Below are positions 16,133 through 24,378 of a stretch of 64,000 nt of DNA, one piece after another. The notes under the pieces are model-generated. The model searched no databases. It was not told where the DNA came from and saw nothing but the letters and a program-made list of their open reading frames with translations. Source of the DNA: Aquibium oceanicum (GTDB lineage Bacteria; Pseudomonadota; Alphaproteobacteria; Rhizobiales; Rhizobiaceae); NCBI RefSeq assembly GCF_001889605.1, contig NZ_CP018171.1, forward strand, positions 744,001-808,000, written 5' to 3'. The position numbers and the translations under genes are program-made. The first letter of the stretch is position 1. Every line of letters starts with the position of its first letter.

Positions 16133-16381
16133 ATGAAGGATGCGACCATCGTCAAAACTGGCATCGTCGGATCTGTCATCGCCGCCATCTGCGGCGCAAC
16201 GCCGGTTCTAGTGATCGCGCTTGGCGCTGTCGGGCTGTCCGCCTGGCTCGGCTGGATCGATTATGTGCTGCTGCCAACGCTCGCAGTCTTTCTGGCCATG
16301 ACGGTTTATGGACTCTGGCGGAGGCAACGTGCGGCAGCCTGTTTCGCAAACGAAACGCAAACCAACAAGGGAAGCGCCTAA
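16133..16381 (+). CDS. merF: Mercury transporter MerF, lacking both vicinal Cys pairs
   Basis: 82 aa with two transmembrane helices, matching MerF in length and sequence (GIVGSVIAAIC...TPVLVIALGAVGLSAWLGWIDYVLLP). Canonical MerF carries two adjacent Cys pairs. Here the first site is IC-GATP (one Cys followed by Gly) and the second is AAACF (a single Cys). Loss of both pairs could impair Hg(II) relay or indicate a variant mechanism. It lies between merP and merA. Confidence 0.88.
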   Translation: MKDATIVKTGIVGSVIAAICGATPVLVIALGAVGLSAWLGWIDYVLLPTLAVFLAMTVYGLWRRQRAAACFANETQTNKGSA

Positions 16382-16382
16382 C

Positions 16383-17810
16383 ATGGCCGATTGCTGCACG
16401 ACTGACGGAAAGAAGAACACATACGACCTCGCCGTCATCGGTGCGGGCTCGGCAGGCTTTTCCGCCGCCATCACGGCGGCCGAGCAAGGGGCGAGCGTCG
16501 CCCTGATCGGCCACGGCACCATTGGCGGCACCTGCGTCAATGTCGGCTGCGTGCCGTCGAAGACCATGATCCGCGCCGCCGAGGCTCTCCATGGCGCGCG
16601 CGCGGCAAGCCGCTTTCCCGGCCTCTTGGGAGAGGCGCATGTCGGCGACTGGCAGCGTCTGATCGCCGCCAAGGACGACCTCATCTCGACCCTCCGGCAG
16701 AAGAAGTATGCCGACCTGCTGCCCGAGTACGACGGGATTACCTATTTGGAGGGCGCGGCGCGGTTGAACGGCGCCGGCGTGCTCGTCGAAGGCGGCCCTG
16801 TCGCCGCCGACAAGATCATCATCGCCACGGGCGGACGACCTGCCGTGCCGCCGATCCCCGGCATCGAGACCGTGGCCTACCTGACCAGCACGACACTGCT
16901 GGAACTGGAGAAGCTGCCCAGGAGCCTGATCGTCATCGGCGGCGGGTATATCGGCGCGGAGCTTGCCCAGATGATGGCGCGCATGGGCGTCGAGGTGACG
17001 GTGATCTGCCGGTCACGCCTGCTGCCGCAGGTGGAACCGGAAGTGTCGGACGCGCTGGCTGCGGCCTTCCGCGCCGAAGACATCACGCTTCATTGCGGCA
17101 TCACCTACGATGCCTGCCGTGAAGATGAGACCGGCGTCACCGTCTGCGTCAGCGAAGGCGGCAAGCCGGTCGAGCTGAAGGCGGAGCGGCTGCTGGTCGC
17201 GACGGGACGCATCCCCAATACCGAAACCCTCGGCTTGGCGGAGGCCGGCGTCGCGCAAGACGGCCACGGTGCCATCATCGTCGATGACCGTATGCGTACC
17301 TCGAAACCCGGCGTCTATGCGGCGGGCGATGTGACCGACCGCGAACAGTTCGTCTACATGGCGGCCTATGGCGCCAAGCTCGCCGCGAAGAACGCGCTGA
17401 ACGGCGACAACCTCACCTATGACAACAGCGCCATGCCGTGGGTGGTGTTCACCGACCCGCACGTAGCGGGCGTGGGCTTGAGCGAGGCGGCGGCCAAGGC
17501 CGTTGGCCATGAGGTCAAAACTTCCATCGTACCACTCGACCAGGTGCCGCGTGCGCTGGCCGCCCGCGACACGCGCGGTCTGATCAAACTGGTGGCGGAT
17601 GCCAAGACCGACCGCCTGCTCGGCGGCCAGATCCTTGCGCCCGAAGGCGCGGACAGCATCCAGACGCTGGCCATGGCGCTCAAGTTCGGCGTGACCGCAA
17701 AGGCACTGGGCGAGACGATCTTCCCATACCTGACCACGGTCGAAGGGCTGAAGCTCGCTGCCCAGGCCTTCGATAAGGATGTAGCCAAGCTTTCCTGCTG
17801 TGCCGGGTGA
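16383..17810 (+). CDS. merA: Mercuric reductase MerA
   Basis: 475-aa flavoprotein disulfide oxidoreductase reducing Hg(II) to Hg(0) with NADPH. The FAD-binding GAGSAGFSAAI lies at the N-terminus, the redox-active pair is in GGTCVNVGCVPSK, the NAD(P) motif is GGGYIGAELAQ, and the C-terminal vicinal pair that presents Hg is in KLSCCAG. It lacks the N-terminal NmerA metal-binding domain. The ATG at 16383 follows the merF stop by one base; a longer frame upstream overlaps merF and is rejected. Confidence 0.97.
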   Translation: MADCCTTDGKKNTYDLAVIGAGSAGFSAAITAAEQGASVALIGHGTIGGTCVNVGCVPSKTMIRAAEALHGARAASRFPGLLGEAHVGDWQRLIAAKDDLISTLRQKKYADLLPEYDGITYLEGAARLNGAGVLVEGGPVAADKIIIATGGRPAVPPIPGIETVAYLTSTTLLELEKLPRSLIVIGGGYIGAELAQMMARMGVEVTVICRSRLLPQVEPEVSDALAAAFRAEDITLHCGITYDACREDETGVTVCVSEGGKPVELKAERLLVATGRIPNTETLGLAEAGVAQDGHGAIIVDDRMRTSKPGVYAAGDVTDREQFVYMAAYGAKLAAKNALNGDNLTYDNSAMPWVVFTDPHVAGVGLSEAAAKAVGHEVKTSIVPLDQVPRALAARDTRGLIKLVADAKTDRLLGGQILAPEGADSIQTLAMALKFGVTAKALGETIFPYLTTVEGLKLAAQAFDKDVAKLSCCAG

Positions 17811-17825
17811 CTGCCGCAGCAGCAA

Positions 17826-17846
17826 AATGTTCAAGGCGCGAACATT
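17826..17846. promoter_or_regulatory. Inverted repeat downstream of merA
   Basis: AATGTTC-N7-GAACATT, perfect 7-bp arms, in the 181-bp gap between merA and the first phage gene. There is no T-tract, so it resembles an operator for a dimeric repressor more than a terminator. It could control the phage early operon. Confidence 0.35.
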
Positions 17847-17991
17847 ATTGACGCGTCGAGTTGTCGAGATAGGCCGCACCTGACGCAGTCCCCGTCCCCA
17901 CATTCTACCCACGTACTCCCCACGCCCCGCACACCTAACGGATCGGCGGCTTCGGCAGGCTGGAGGTCATCAACAGCGATGACCCGAGGCC

Positions 17992-18573
17992 ATGCCAATG
18001 CATTCTTCCATTTCCCGAGACGACCTTCAGATCCTGCTTCATGAGGCGGACATTGCGGCGCGCCGTCTGGTCCGCCAGCTGCGGCTTCCCCGCGCCGATC
18101 TCGACGATGTCCGCCAGGACCTGCTCGTTGATCTGATAGCCCGGCTTCGCGCCTACGACTCAGATCGCGGCACGCTCGGCGCCTTTGCCGGCGCCATCCT
18201 CACCAACAGGGCGACGCGCATCGCCAACAAGGTGAAGCGGGAGCGCCGGATGTATGGCGCGACGCGGATCTCGCTCGATGAGGTCATTCCCGAGAGCGAC
18301 GGGCTGACCCGCGGCGACCTCATCGCCGAAGCCGACGGGCTGTCAGCACTCTTCGGCCAGCCCGTCGATGCATTCGCCGCCGCCGAGGAACGTCTCGATG
18401 TTGAGCGCGGTCTTGGCTCGCTCGAACCCGCCGACGGCGCTCTCTGTGCAGCCCTTTCCCGCACCACTGTCGATCGCCTTGCGGCGAGCGGCCATGGCGC
18501 CCGCAGCAGCCTCTACCGCCGCGTCAAGGACATCCGCCTTGCCCTGACGGCGATCGGCGTCCGGGCCGCGTGA
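17992..18573 (+). CDS. Sigma-70-like phage regulator
   Basis: 193 aa. Residues about 30-90 match sigma-70 region 2 (DVRQDLLVDLIARLRAYDSDRGTLGAFAGAILTN); the C-terminal part (VDRLAASGHGARSSLYRRVKDIRLAL) could be a degenerate region 4 helix-turn-helix. As the first gene of the rightward early cluster it may redirect host RNA polymerase or act as a DNA-binding regulator. The start is assigned at the ATG at 17992; the next ATG is two codons on. Confidence 0.7.
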   Translation: MPMHSSISRDDLQILLHEADIAARRLVRQLRLPRADLDDVRQDLLVDLIARLRAYDSDRGTLGAFAGAILTNRATRIANKVKRERRMYGATRISLDEVIPESDGLTRGDLIAEADGLSALFGQPVDAFAAAEERLDVERGLGSLEPADGALCAALSRTTVDRLAASGHGARSSLYRRVKDIRLALTAIGVRAA

Positions 18574-18607
18574 GACGGTTCGGCGAGCGCGTGAGTAGGA
18601 GCCCATC

Positions 18608-18949
18608 ATGAACGTCATTGCATCCAGATTCCCCGCTGTCCGGAAGCCGCTCACCGAGATCGATCTCTGCGGCTGGGTCGGTCAGGCAGCACCCGGCGAC
18701 ATCCTCGAATATCACCGTGGGTTCCTCGCGCTCGACACCATGCCGCAGGGCACGCGCCTTGCCGAACGGGAGCGGGCGGAACTCGCCCGCGTCGCGCGCC
18801 GCGCCTGGTGGGCGGCCGAGCGCGGATTGATCCATCTCGTGCAGCGTCGCCACCGGTCGGACGATTACAGCTATCTCGCCATCGCCCGCCCGAAGCCGAA
18901 GCAGGCCTCGGTATCGCTGTCCACCCTCCTGCTGGCGGAGGTGGCGTGA
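18608..18949 (+). CDS. Phage early protein of unknown function (113 aa)
   Basis: No recognised family. Basic central region (ARVARRAWWAAERGLIHLVQRRH). It overlaps the next gene by three bases (ATG within GTGATGG), so it is part of a coupled early operon. Confidence 0.7.
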   Translation: MNVIASRFPAVRKPLTEIDLCGWVGQAAPGDILEYHRGFLALDTMPQGTRLAERERAELARVARRAWWAAERGLIHLVQRRHRSDDYSYLAIARPKPKQASVSLSTLLLAEVA

Positions 18950-19443
18950 TGGCATCTGATCGCAACAACCGCCCCAGTCTCGACGACATCCGCACCATGC
19001 CGGTCGGCGAGATCGCCACGCTTCCGGCGGAGCATCTGGCGCTGCTCCAGGAGGATGCCGACGCCGCCCTGGATGCCGCCAAGCGGCTCAGGGAGTGGCT
19101 CGAAGGCGCGATCGCGCTTCGCTACGCCGACGCGGCAGCGACGATGCGCCGGGCCGAGGGCAAGGACACCGGCCTCGTTCGTTTCGAGGACGGCGCCGTC
19201 GTGGTCGCTGCCGATCTCCCGAAGAAGGTCGACTGGGACCAGTCGCTGCTCGCCGCGCTCGTCGAGCGCATCCGTGCGAGCGGGGAGAACCCGGCCGACT
19301 ACGTCGACATCGGCTTCAAGGTCCCCGAGCGCAAATACACCGCCTGGCCCACCGCCGTCCGCGAGGCCTTCGCCGCCGCCCGCACGGTGCGGACCGCCAA
19401 GCCGACCTTCCGTCTCACCATCAAGTCCGAGGATACCCGATGA
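18949..19443 (+). CDS. Phage early protein of unknown function (164 aa)
   Basis: Starts MASDRNNRPSLDDIRTMPVG. A helical first half (LAALLQED-like, AAKRLREWLEGAIALRYADAA) is followed by a VRFEDGAVVVAADLPKKVDWDQ segment; this pattern is common in phage proteins next to Sak4-like ATPases, but I have no function for it. Coupled to both neighbours by ATGA-type overlaps. Confidence 0.75.
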   Translation: MASDRNNRPSLDDIRTMPVGEIATLPAEHLALLQEDADAALDAAKRLREWLEGAIALRYADAAATMRRAEGKDTGLVRFEDGAVVVAADLPKKVDWDQSLLAALVERIRASGENPADYVDIGFKVPERKYTAWPTAVREAFAAARTVRTAKPTFRLTIKSEDTR

Positions 19444-19739
19444 CCAGCTCTGCTGCCCTGACCGAGATTCGCAAGCGCCACTACGCGCTCGAAGCGCTGC
19501 CCGACACCATCGTCATTCCGGTGCTCGGCGAGATCCGCCGCGAGCAGGTGGTCAAGCCGATCGAGGGCGCCACGCTCGATGATATCGCCTTCGCCTTGCT
19601 CGGGGTCGAAGCCGAGTTCAGCGCGGTCGGCGACCGCCTGCACGCCTTGCGCAAGCTCTATGGTCTCGCCCGGCAGGCCGGCGCGCGCGGGAGTGAGCGC
19701 GCGCTCGATGTCGCGTCGCGCAACACGGGAGGCCGCTGA
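19440..19739 (+). CDS. Phage early protein of unknown function (99 aa)
   Basis: Starts MTSSAALTEIRKRHYALEALP; the frame extends far upstream, but that part is a shadow of the preceding gene. The start overlaps the upstream stop (ATGA) and the stop overlaps the ATPase start. No known domain. Confidence 0.7.
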   Translation: MTSSAALTEIRKRHYALEALPDTIVIPVLGEIRREQVVKPIEGATLDDIAFALLGVEAEFSAVGDRLHALRKLYGLARQAGARGSERALDVASRNTGGR

Positions 19740-20572
19740 TGGCGCTGCGCATCGTCAGCGCCGACGAACGGCTGTCCGCGGCCGGCGCCAAGACCACCAT
19801 GGCGATCTTCGGCCCGAGCGGCGTCGGCAAGACATCCTTGCTGAAATCGCTGCCGCCGGCCGAGACGCTCTGCATCGACCTCGAGGCGGGCATGAAGTCG
19901 GTCCAGGACTGGCCCGGCGACAGCATCCCGGTGCGCACCTTCGCCGACGCCCTCGACATCGGCTGTCTCGTCGGCGGGGTCAATCCGTCCGCCGACCCGA
20001 GCGGCTTCTTCTCCGAGGCGCATTACCAGCATCTCAGGGAAAGCTATCCCGATCTCGTTCAGATGATCGCGGGCAAGCGCATCGTCTTCGTCGACTCGAT
20101 CACCGACCTCACGCGCCAGGCCATGGCCTGGGCGAAGACCCGGCCGGAGGCTTTCTCCGACAAGACCGGCAAACCCGACACCCGCGGCGCCTACGGGCTG
20201 CTCGCCCGCGAGGTCATCGGCCTGCTCAAGCACCTGCAGCACGCGCAGGCGAAGACCGTGATCTTCGTCGGCATCCTCGAACGCGTCACCGACGAGTTCA
20301 ACCGCACGACCTGGCAGCCGCAGATGGAAGGCGGCAAGGCCGGCCGCGAGCTCCCTGGCATCGTCGATCAGGTCATCACCATGAGCCTGTTCGCGCGCGA
20401 CGGGGACGGCTGGCGGCATGAGCCCGAGCGCGGCGAAGAACGCCGCCTCGTCTGCCGCGCCGGCAATCCCTTCGGCCTGCCGGCGAAGGATCGCAGCGGT
20501 CGTCTCGATGTCACCGAGCCGCCCGACCTCGGCGCGCTGCTCTCCAAGATCAACGCAACCCGGAAAGGATGA
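19739..20572 (+). CDS. Sak4-like RecA-fold ATPase (phage recombination)
   Basis: 277 aa with Walker A GPSGVGKTS at about residues 23-31 and Walker B IVFVDSIT near 118. It resembles the AAA_24/Sak4 group, phage RecA-like single-strand annealing proteins. The next gene is a probable ssDNA-binding protein and an exonuclease gene lies a little further on, the usual grouping for a phage recombination module. Confidence 0.82.
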   Translation: MALRIVSADERLSAAGAKTTMAIFGPSGVGKTSLLKSLPPAETLCIDLEAGMKSVQDWPGDSIPVRTFADALDIGCLVGGVNPSADPSGFFSEAHYQHLRESYPDLVQMIAGKRIVFVDSITDLTRQAMAWAKTRPEAFSDKTGKPDTRGAYGLLAREVIGLLKHLQHAQAKTVIFVGILERVTDEFNRTTWQPQMEGGKAGRELPGIVDQVITMSLFARDGDGWRHEPERGEERRLVCRAGNPFGLPAKDRSGRLDVTEPPDLGALLSKINATRKG

Positions 20573-20578
20573 CGAGCC

Positions 20579-21310
20579 ATGAGCTTCGACATGAACGACG
20601 CCGAGCCGCAGAAGAGCGGCGAACTGATCCCCGACGGCACCTTCGCCAAGGTCACCATGACCATCCGGCCGGGCGGGACCGACGGCCAGAGCGAGATCGA
20701 CCGGGGGCTGCTCAAGGCCTCGAACGCGCCCGGCAGCGACGTGCTGATGGTGGATGCCGAGTTCACCGTCGCCGAGGGCCCTCACGTCCGGCGCAAGTTC
20801 TGGCAGATGTTCACCGTCTCCGGCGGCAAGGTCGACGAGCAGGGTGTCTCGATAGGCTGGAAGATCTCCAAGGGGAGCTTCCGCGCGATGATCGACAGCG
20901 CGCTCGGACTCGATCCGCAGGACATGAGCGAAACGGCGAAGTCGAAGCGGATCTTGCGCGGCCTGGCCGACCTCAGCGGCATCACCTTCGTCGCCAAGAT
21001 AAAGGTCGAGCCCAGCGACGACCCGCGCTACGGCGACAGCAACAAGCTCGACCGCGTGGTTCTGCCGAGCGAGCCGGAATGGCGGAAGGTGATGGACGGC
21101 GAGGTCCTGGCGCCGAGCCCCAGCACCCGCGCGCGGCCGAAGGCTGTATCGCCCGCATCGCCCGCAGCCCCGGCCTGGGGGCAGCCCGCCGCATCGCCGC
21201 CTGCGAGCGCTGCCCCGGCCTGGAGCCGGCCGGCACAGCGGGGCACGGCCCCGGCAGCCGCACCTGCCGCGACGCCGGCCCCGAGTGGCCCGGCCTGGCT
21301 CAACACCTGA
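20579..21310 (+). CDS. Probable phage ssDNA-binding protein
   Basis: 243 aa: a compact N-terminal domain of about 170 residues (VTMTIRPGG, VDAEFTVAEGPHVRRKFWQMFTV, GWKISKGSFRAMI) followed by a Pro/Ala-rich disordered tail ending GPAWLNT. The organisation (folded domain plus low-complexity tail) and position after a Sak4-like ATPase fit an SSB or DUF669-type partner. Inference by context. Confidence 0.65.
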   Translation: MSFDMNDAEPQKSGELIPDGTFAKVTMTIRPGGTDGQSEIDRGLLKASNAPGSDVLMVDAEFTVAEGPHVRRKFWQMFTVSGGKVDEQGVSIGWKISKGSFRAMIDSALGLDPQDMSETAKSKRILRGLADLSGITFVAKIKVEPSDDPRYGDSNKLDRVVLPSEPEWRKVMDGEVLAPSPSTRARPKAVSPASPAAPAWGQPAASPPASAAPAWSRPAQRGTAPAAAPAATPAPSGPAWLNT

Positions 21311-21315
21311 CCGTC

Positions 21316-21543
21316 ATGACGGCCGATGAGTGGCAGGCGCACGTCACGCGCGAGGCAGCGAAGGCGATGGGACAATGGCTCGAAGGACGCGGAAGGCTTC
21401 ACCAGCCCATCGCCGCTCTCACGCTCCCCGAACTGGAAGCCATGGCGGCGAACGCGATCGCGCGGTTCATCGTCCTGGCCTCACACCGGATCAAGGATCA
21501 GCCGGACGACGCCGAGGACCTGACCCGGCTCTTGCTCGGGTAG
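21316..21543 (+). CDS. Small phage protein (75 aa), possibly the N-terminal part of the DUF6511 gene
   Basis: Starts MTADEWQAHVTREAAKAMGQWLEG and ends DLTRLLLG. It is helical with no known domain. It stops exactly where the DUF6511 domain opens in the -1 frame, so the two may be one protein separated by a frameshift (see findings). Confidence 0.65.
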   Translation: MTADEWQAHVTREAAKAMGQWLEGRGRLHQPIAALTLPELEAMAANAIARFIVLASHRIKDQPDDAEDLTRLLLG

Positions 21544-21899
21544 CCGTCTGCGCCGTCTGCGGACGTCAGGCGCGGGGCTTCGGCTACGTCCACCAGCTGC
21601 GCTGGGACCGCTTTCCCTACCACCGCTTCTGCTCGATGCGCTGCCTCGACGTCGGCGCGGCGCTCGCCAACAGGAACAACGGGATGATCGACAAGACCGA
21701 CATGGAGACCCAAGCGATCAAGGAGGCGCGCCGGTTTTTCGCCGAGACGCTCACTGAGCTCGACCTGATGGCGCCGTTCTACGACCGGAAGCCGGAAGAG
21801 ATCGATCGCATCATCGAAGCCTGCGTCGACGGGTTTCAGGAATCGATGCAGCGCCAGGCAGCCGCCCGCGACCCGCTCGACGATCCTTTGCCCTTTTAG
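21375..21899 (+). CDS. DUF6511-type zinc-finger phage protein (start uncertain)
   Basis: The conserved part begins near 21540: AVCAVCGRQARGFGYV, then RFCSMRCLDVGAAL, a paired CxxC zinc site typical of DUF6511, followed by a helical tail ending in DPLPF. No ATG, GTG, TTG or CTG lies in frame close to the domain. The nearest in-frame ATG (21375) sits inside the upstream gene and adds Arg-rich shadow-like sequence. Either that start is used, or the domain is reached by a -1 shift from the upstream frame. Confidence 0.6.
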   Translation: MARRTRKASPAHRRSHAPRTGSHGGERDRAVHRPGLTPDQGSAGRRRGPDPALARVAVCAVCGRQARGFGYVHQLRWDRFPYHRFCSMRCLDVGAALANRNNGMIDKTDMETQAIKEARRFFAETLTELDLMAPFYDRKPEEIDRIIEACVDGFQESMQRQAAARDPLDDPLPF

Positions 21900-21914
21900 A
21901 GACGACGAACAGCC

Positions 21915-22334
21915 ATGCCCAATGGAGAAATCTGGAGAGATATTCCGTCCCTGCCCGGCGTTCTCGCCAGCAATGAGGGACGTATCATGCTGGTCCCATA
22001 TCGTGGCGCGATGCCGCGTGGCGGGCAACGGCCCTATGGCGGAACGCCGACATTCGGCGTGTGGAACAAGGCCGATGGTCGTTTTATCGTCACGATTGGC
22101 GATCGCACCTACAAGGTCGCCCGGCTGGTAGCCGAGGCATTCCATGGCAGCCCGCCCTTTGAGGGCGCCGTGGTCATGCACCTCGATGAGAACGCAGCCA
22201 ATAATCGCGCTGACAATCTTCGCTGGGGCACGCAACGGGAGAATCTCAACGCGCCGGGATTTCTCGACTACTGCCGTTCGCGCACCGGAGACCAGCACCC
22301 CGCCGCCAAGGCTCGGGCGAGGTCGCGCTCATGA
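21915..22334 (+). CDS. HNH endonuclease (NUMOD4/HNH phage type)
   Basis: 139 aa. An N-terminal NUMOD4-like motif (EIWRDIPSLPGVLASNEGRI) is followed by an HNH_3 nuclease core: VARLVAEAFHG, then VVMHLDENAANNRADNLRWGTQREN with the catalytic His and Asn residues. Free-standing HNH nucleases of this kind are homing enzymes or DNA-processing factors in phages. The 3' end overlaps the next gene by 4 nt. Confidence 0.87.
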   Translation: MPNGEIWRDIPSLPGVLASNEGRIMLVPYRGAMPRGGQRPYGGTPTFGVWNKADGRFIVTIGDRTYKVARLVAEAFHGSPPFEGAVVMHLDENAANNRADNLRWGTQRENLNAPGFLDYCRSRTGDQHPAAKARARSRS

Positions 22335-23101
22335 TCGTCGATCTCAACCACGGCTCCGGCTTCATCTATGGCCGCATCGGCCACGCGATCAGCGTGTCCG
22401 ATCGGATCAATGCCCTGATCGATGCGGCGCTGGTGGCACGCAATCGTCGGCAGACGCCGCGCGACTATCTCGGGGGCAGCCGGATCGGCGAGCCCTGCGT
22501 GCGCAAGCTCGTCTACGAGGTGACCCATACGCCCAAGGATGAGGGACGGGATTTCGATGGCGCGATCCTGCGTATCTTCGACGCCGGCCACCAGTTCGAG
22601 ACGCTCTCCATCCGCTGGCTGCGCAGCGCGGGCTTCGACCTTCGCACCGAACGCGCGGACGGCGGACAATTCGGGTTCGAGGCGGCGGGCGGCAAGCTGC
22701 GCGGCCACATCGACGGCGTGATCGTCGCCGGCCCCGATGTCGGCCTGCGCTGGCCCGTGCTCTGGGAGCACAAGGCGCTGAACGCCAAATCCTGGAACGA
22801 CCTGGTCAAGCGTGGCTTGCGCGCCTCCAAGCCGGTCTACTTCGCGCAGGTCCAGCTCTACATGGGCTACCTGGAGCTGGAGACAGCCCTCGTCACGGCC
22901 CTCAACAAGGACACCGAGGCGCTCCACCACGAGGTGGTCGGGTTCGATCCGCCCTGCGCGCAGGCGCTGTCCGATAAGGCCGTCGATATCCTGCGCGCCG
23001 CGGCAGCCGGCGAACTTCCCCCGCGCATCGCCGCAGCCCGAGATTTCTATCTTTGCCGCATTTGCGCCTATGCGGAGCGCTGCTGGGAGGGCGAGCGATG
23101 A
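22331..23101 (+). CDS. Cas4/RecB-like PD-(D/E)XK exonuclease with Fe-S cysteines
   Basis: 256 aa. Nuclease core: a GHIDGVI motif (catalytic Asp) and WEHKAL (Glu, Lys), then the QVQLYMGYL helix. A Cys in GEPCVRK plus C-terminal CRICAYAERC give four cysteines arranged as in the [4Fe-4S] site of Cas4/AddB nucleases. It probably resects DNA ends for the phage recombination module (Sak4-like ATPase, SSB, RecD-like helicase). It overlaps the helicase start (ATGA). Confidence 0.85.
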   Translation: MIVDLNHGSGFIYGRIGHAISVSDRINALIDAALVARNRRQTPRDYLGGSRIGEPCVRKLVYEVTHTPKDEGRDFDGAILRIFDAGHQFETLSIRWLRSAGFDLRTERADGGQFGFEAAGGKLRGHIDGVIVAGPDVGLRWPVLWEHKALNAKSWNDLVKRGLRASKPVYFAQVQLYMGYLELETALVTALNKDTEALHHEVVGFDPPCAQALSDKAVDILRAAAAGELPPRIAAARDFYLCRICAYAERCWEGER

Positions 23102-24378
23102 GCTTCATCCCGTCTCCGCAGCAGGCGGCGGCAATCGCCGCGATCGAGAACTGGTTTCGGCGACGCACGCGCGATCAGCAGGTGTTCCGCCTGTTCGGTT
23201 ACGCAGGAACGGGCAAGACGACCATCACCCGGCATGCGATCGGCGAGCTCGGTCTCGAACCGATGGATCGCACGGGTGGCGCGGGCGGCGTGCTCTACGC
23301 CGCCTTCACCGGCAAGGCCGCCCTGGTGATGACCCGGAAGGGAACGCCAGCGTCGACGATCCACAGCCTCATCTACAAGGTCTCCGAGGCGACGCCAGAG
23401 GAAATCGAGCGCGTCACGCGCGAATTGGAGACGCTGCGCAAAGGTGTGCGCAGCATGGGACCGGCCGAGCGCTCCTTCGCCGAGACCCAGATCCGTCGCC
23501 TCGAGCTCCGGCTCGCCGACATCCATCAGCCCCGTTTCATTCTGAACGAGCAGTCGCTGGTCCGCGACGCCGACCTGATCGTGCTGGACGAGGTCTCCAT
23601 GGTCGGCGCCGAAATGGCGAGCGATCTGCTTGCCTTCGGCAAGCCGATCCTGGTGCTCGGCGACCCCGGTCAGCTACCGCCGATCAAGGGCGACGGCGCC
23701 TTCACCGACGCTGATCCCGACGTGATGCTGACCGATATCCATCGCCAGGCGGAGACCAGCGCGATCATCCGTCTCGCCACGCTCGCGCGGCAGAGCGTGC
23801 CCATTTCCTACGGCGAGCACGACGACTTCGTCTGGAAGATGCGGCGCTCCGACATCGGCCCACATCAGTTCCTCAAGGGCGGCCAAGTGATCTGCGGCCG
23901 CAACGCGACGCGGCTGTTTCTGAACACCGCGATGAAACAGGCGGCCGGCTTTCCTGACGCTTATCCGCGCGGGCTCGGCGAGAAGATCATCTGCCTCAAG
24001 AACCGGCACGATCTCGGTCTCGTCAATGGCATGTTCCTCGACCTTTCGGACATTCGCGACGAAAGCCCTCTCGCGTTCAGCGCATCGGTGCGGACGGAGG
24101 ACGGAGCGAGCGTTCCCGGCCGCCAGTGGTTCTACAAGGGGCATTTCGACGATCACGTCGCCTACGACGCCGAACGCCTGCGCCGCGATTGGCGTGACAT
24201 GCGGGGACTTGTCGAGAGCGTTTGGGGCTACGCCATCACCTGCCACAAGGCCCAAGGGTCGCAGTGGGAGAACGTGATCGTCTACGACGACGGTCTCGGG
24301 CGGACCGCCGAGGACCGCGCCCGCTGGCTCTACACCGCCATCACGCGCGCGGAGCAAGGGCTGGTGATCCTTGATTGA
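23098..24378 (+). CDS. RecD-like superfamily 1B helicase
   Basis: 426 aa. Motif I GYAGTGKTT lies near residue 36, motif II VLDEVSMV near 163, motif III GDPGQLPPI, and C-terminal UvrD-like AITCHKAQGSQW and LYTAITRAEQGLVI. The family is the phage RecD/Dda type, 5'-3' helicases acting at replication forks and in recombination. The start at 23098 overlaps the upstream nuclease stop; 15 residues of frame further upstream are rejected. Confidence 0.92.
   Translation: MSFIPSPQQAAAIAAIENWFRRRTRDQQVFRLFGYAGTGKTTITRHAIGELGLEPMDRTGGAGGVLYAAFTGKAALVMTRKGTPASTIHSLIYKVSEATPEEIERVTRELETLRKGVRSMGPAERSFAETQIRRLELRLADIHQPRFILNEQSLVRDADLIVLDEVSMVGAEMASDLLAFGKPILVLGDPGQLPPIKGDGAFTDADPDVMLTDIHRQAETSAIIRLATLARQSVPISYGEHDDFVWKMRRSDIGPHQFLKGGQVICGRNATRLFLNTAMKQAAGFPDAYPRGLGEKIICLKNRHDLGLVNGMFLDLSDIRDESPLAFSASVRTEDGASVPGRQWFYKGHFDDHVAYDAERLRRDWRDMRGLVESVWGYAITCHKAQGSQWENVIVYDDGLGRTAEDRARWLYTAITRAEQGLVILD

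Noticed and set aside
14897..17810. Tn21/Tn501-type mercury transposon
   Set aside because: No transposase, resolvase of that family or 38-bp terminal repeats flank the mer genes; only the operon is present.
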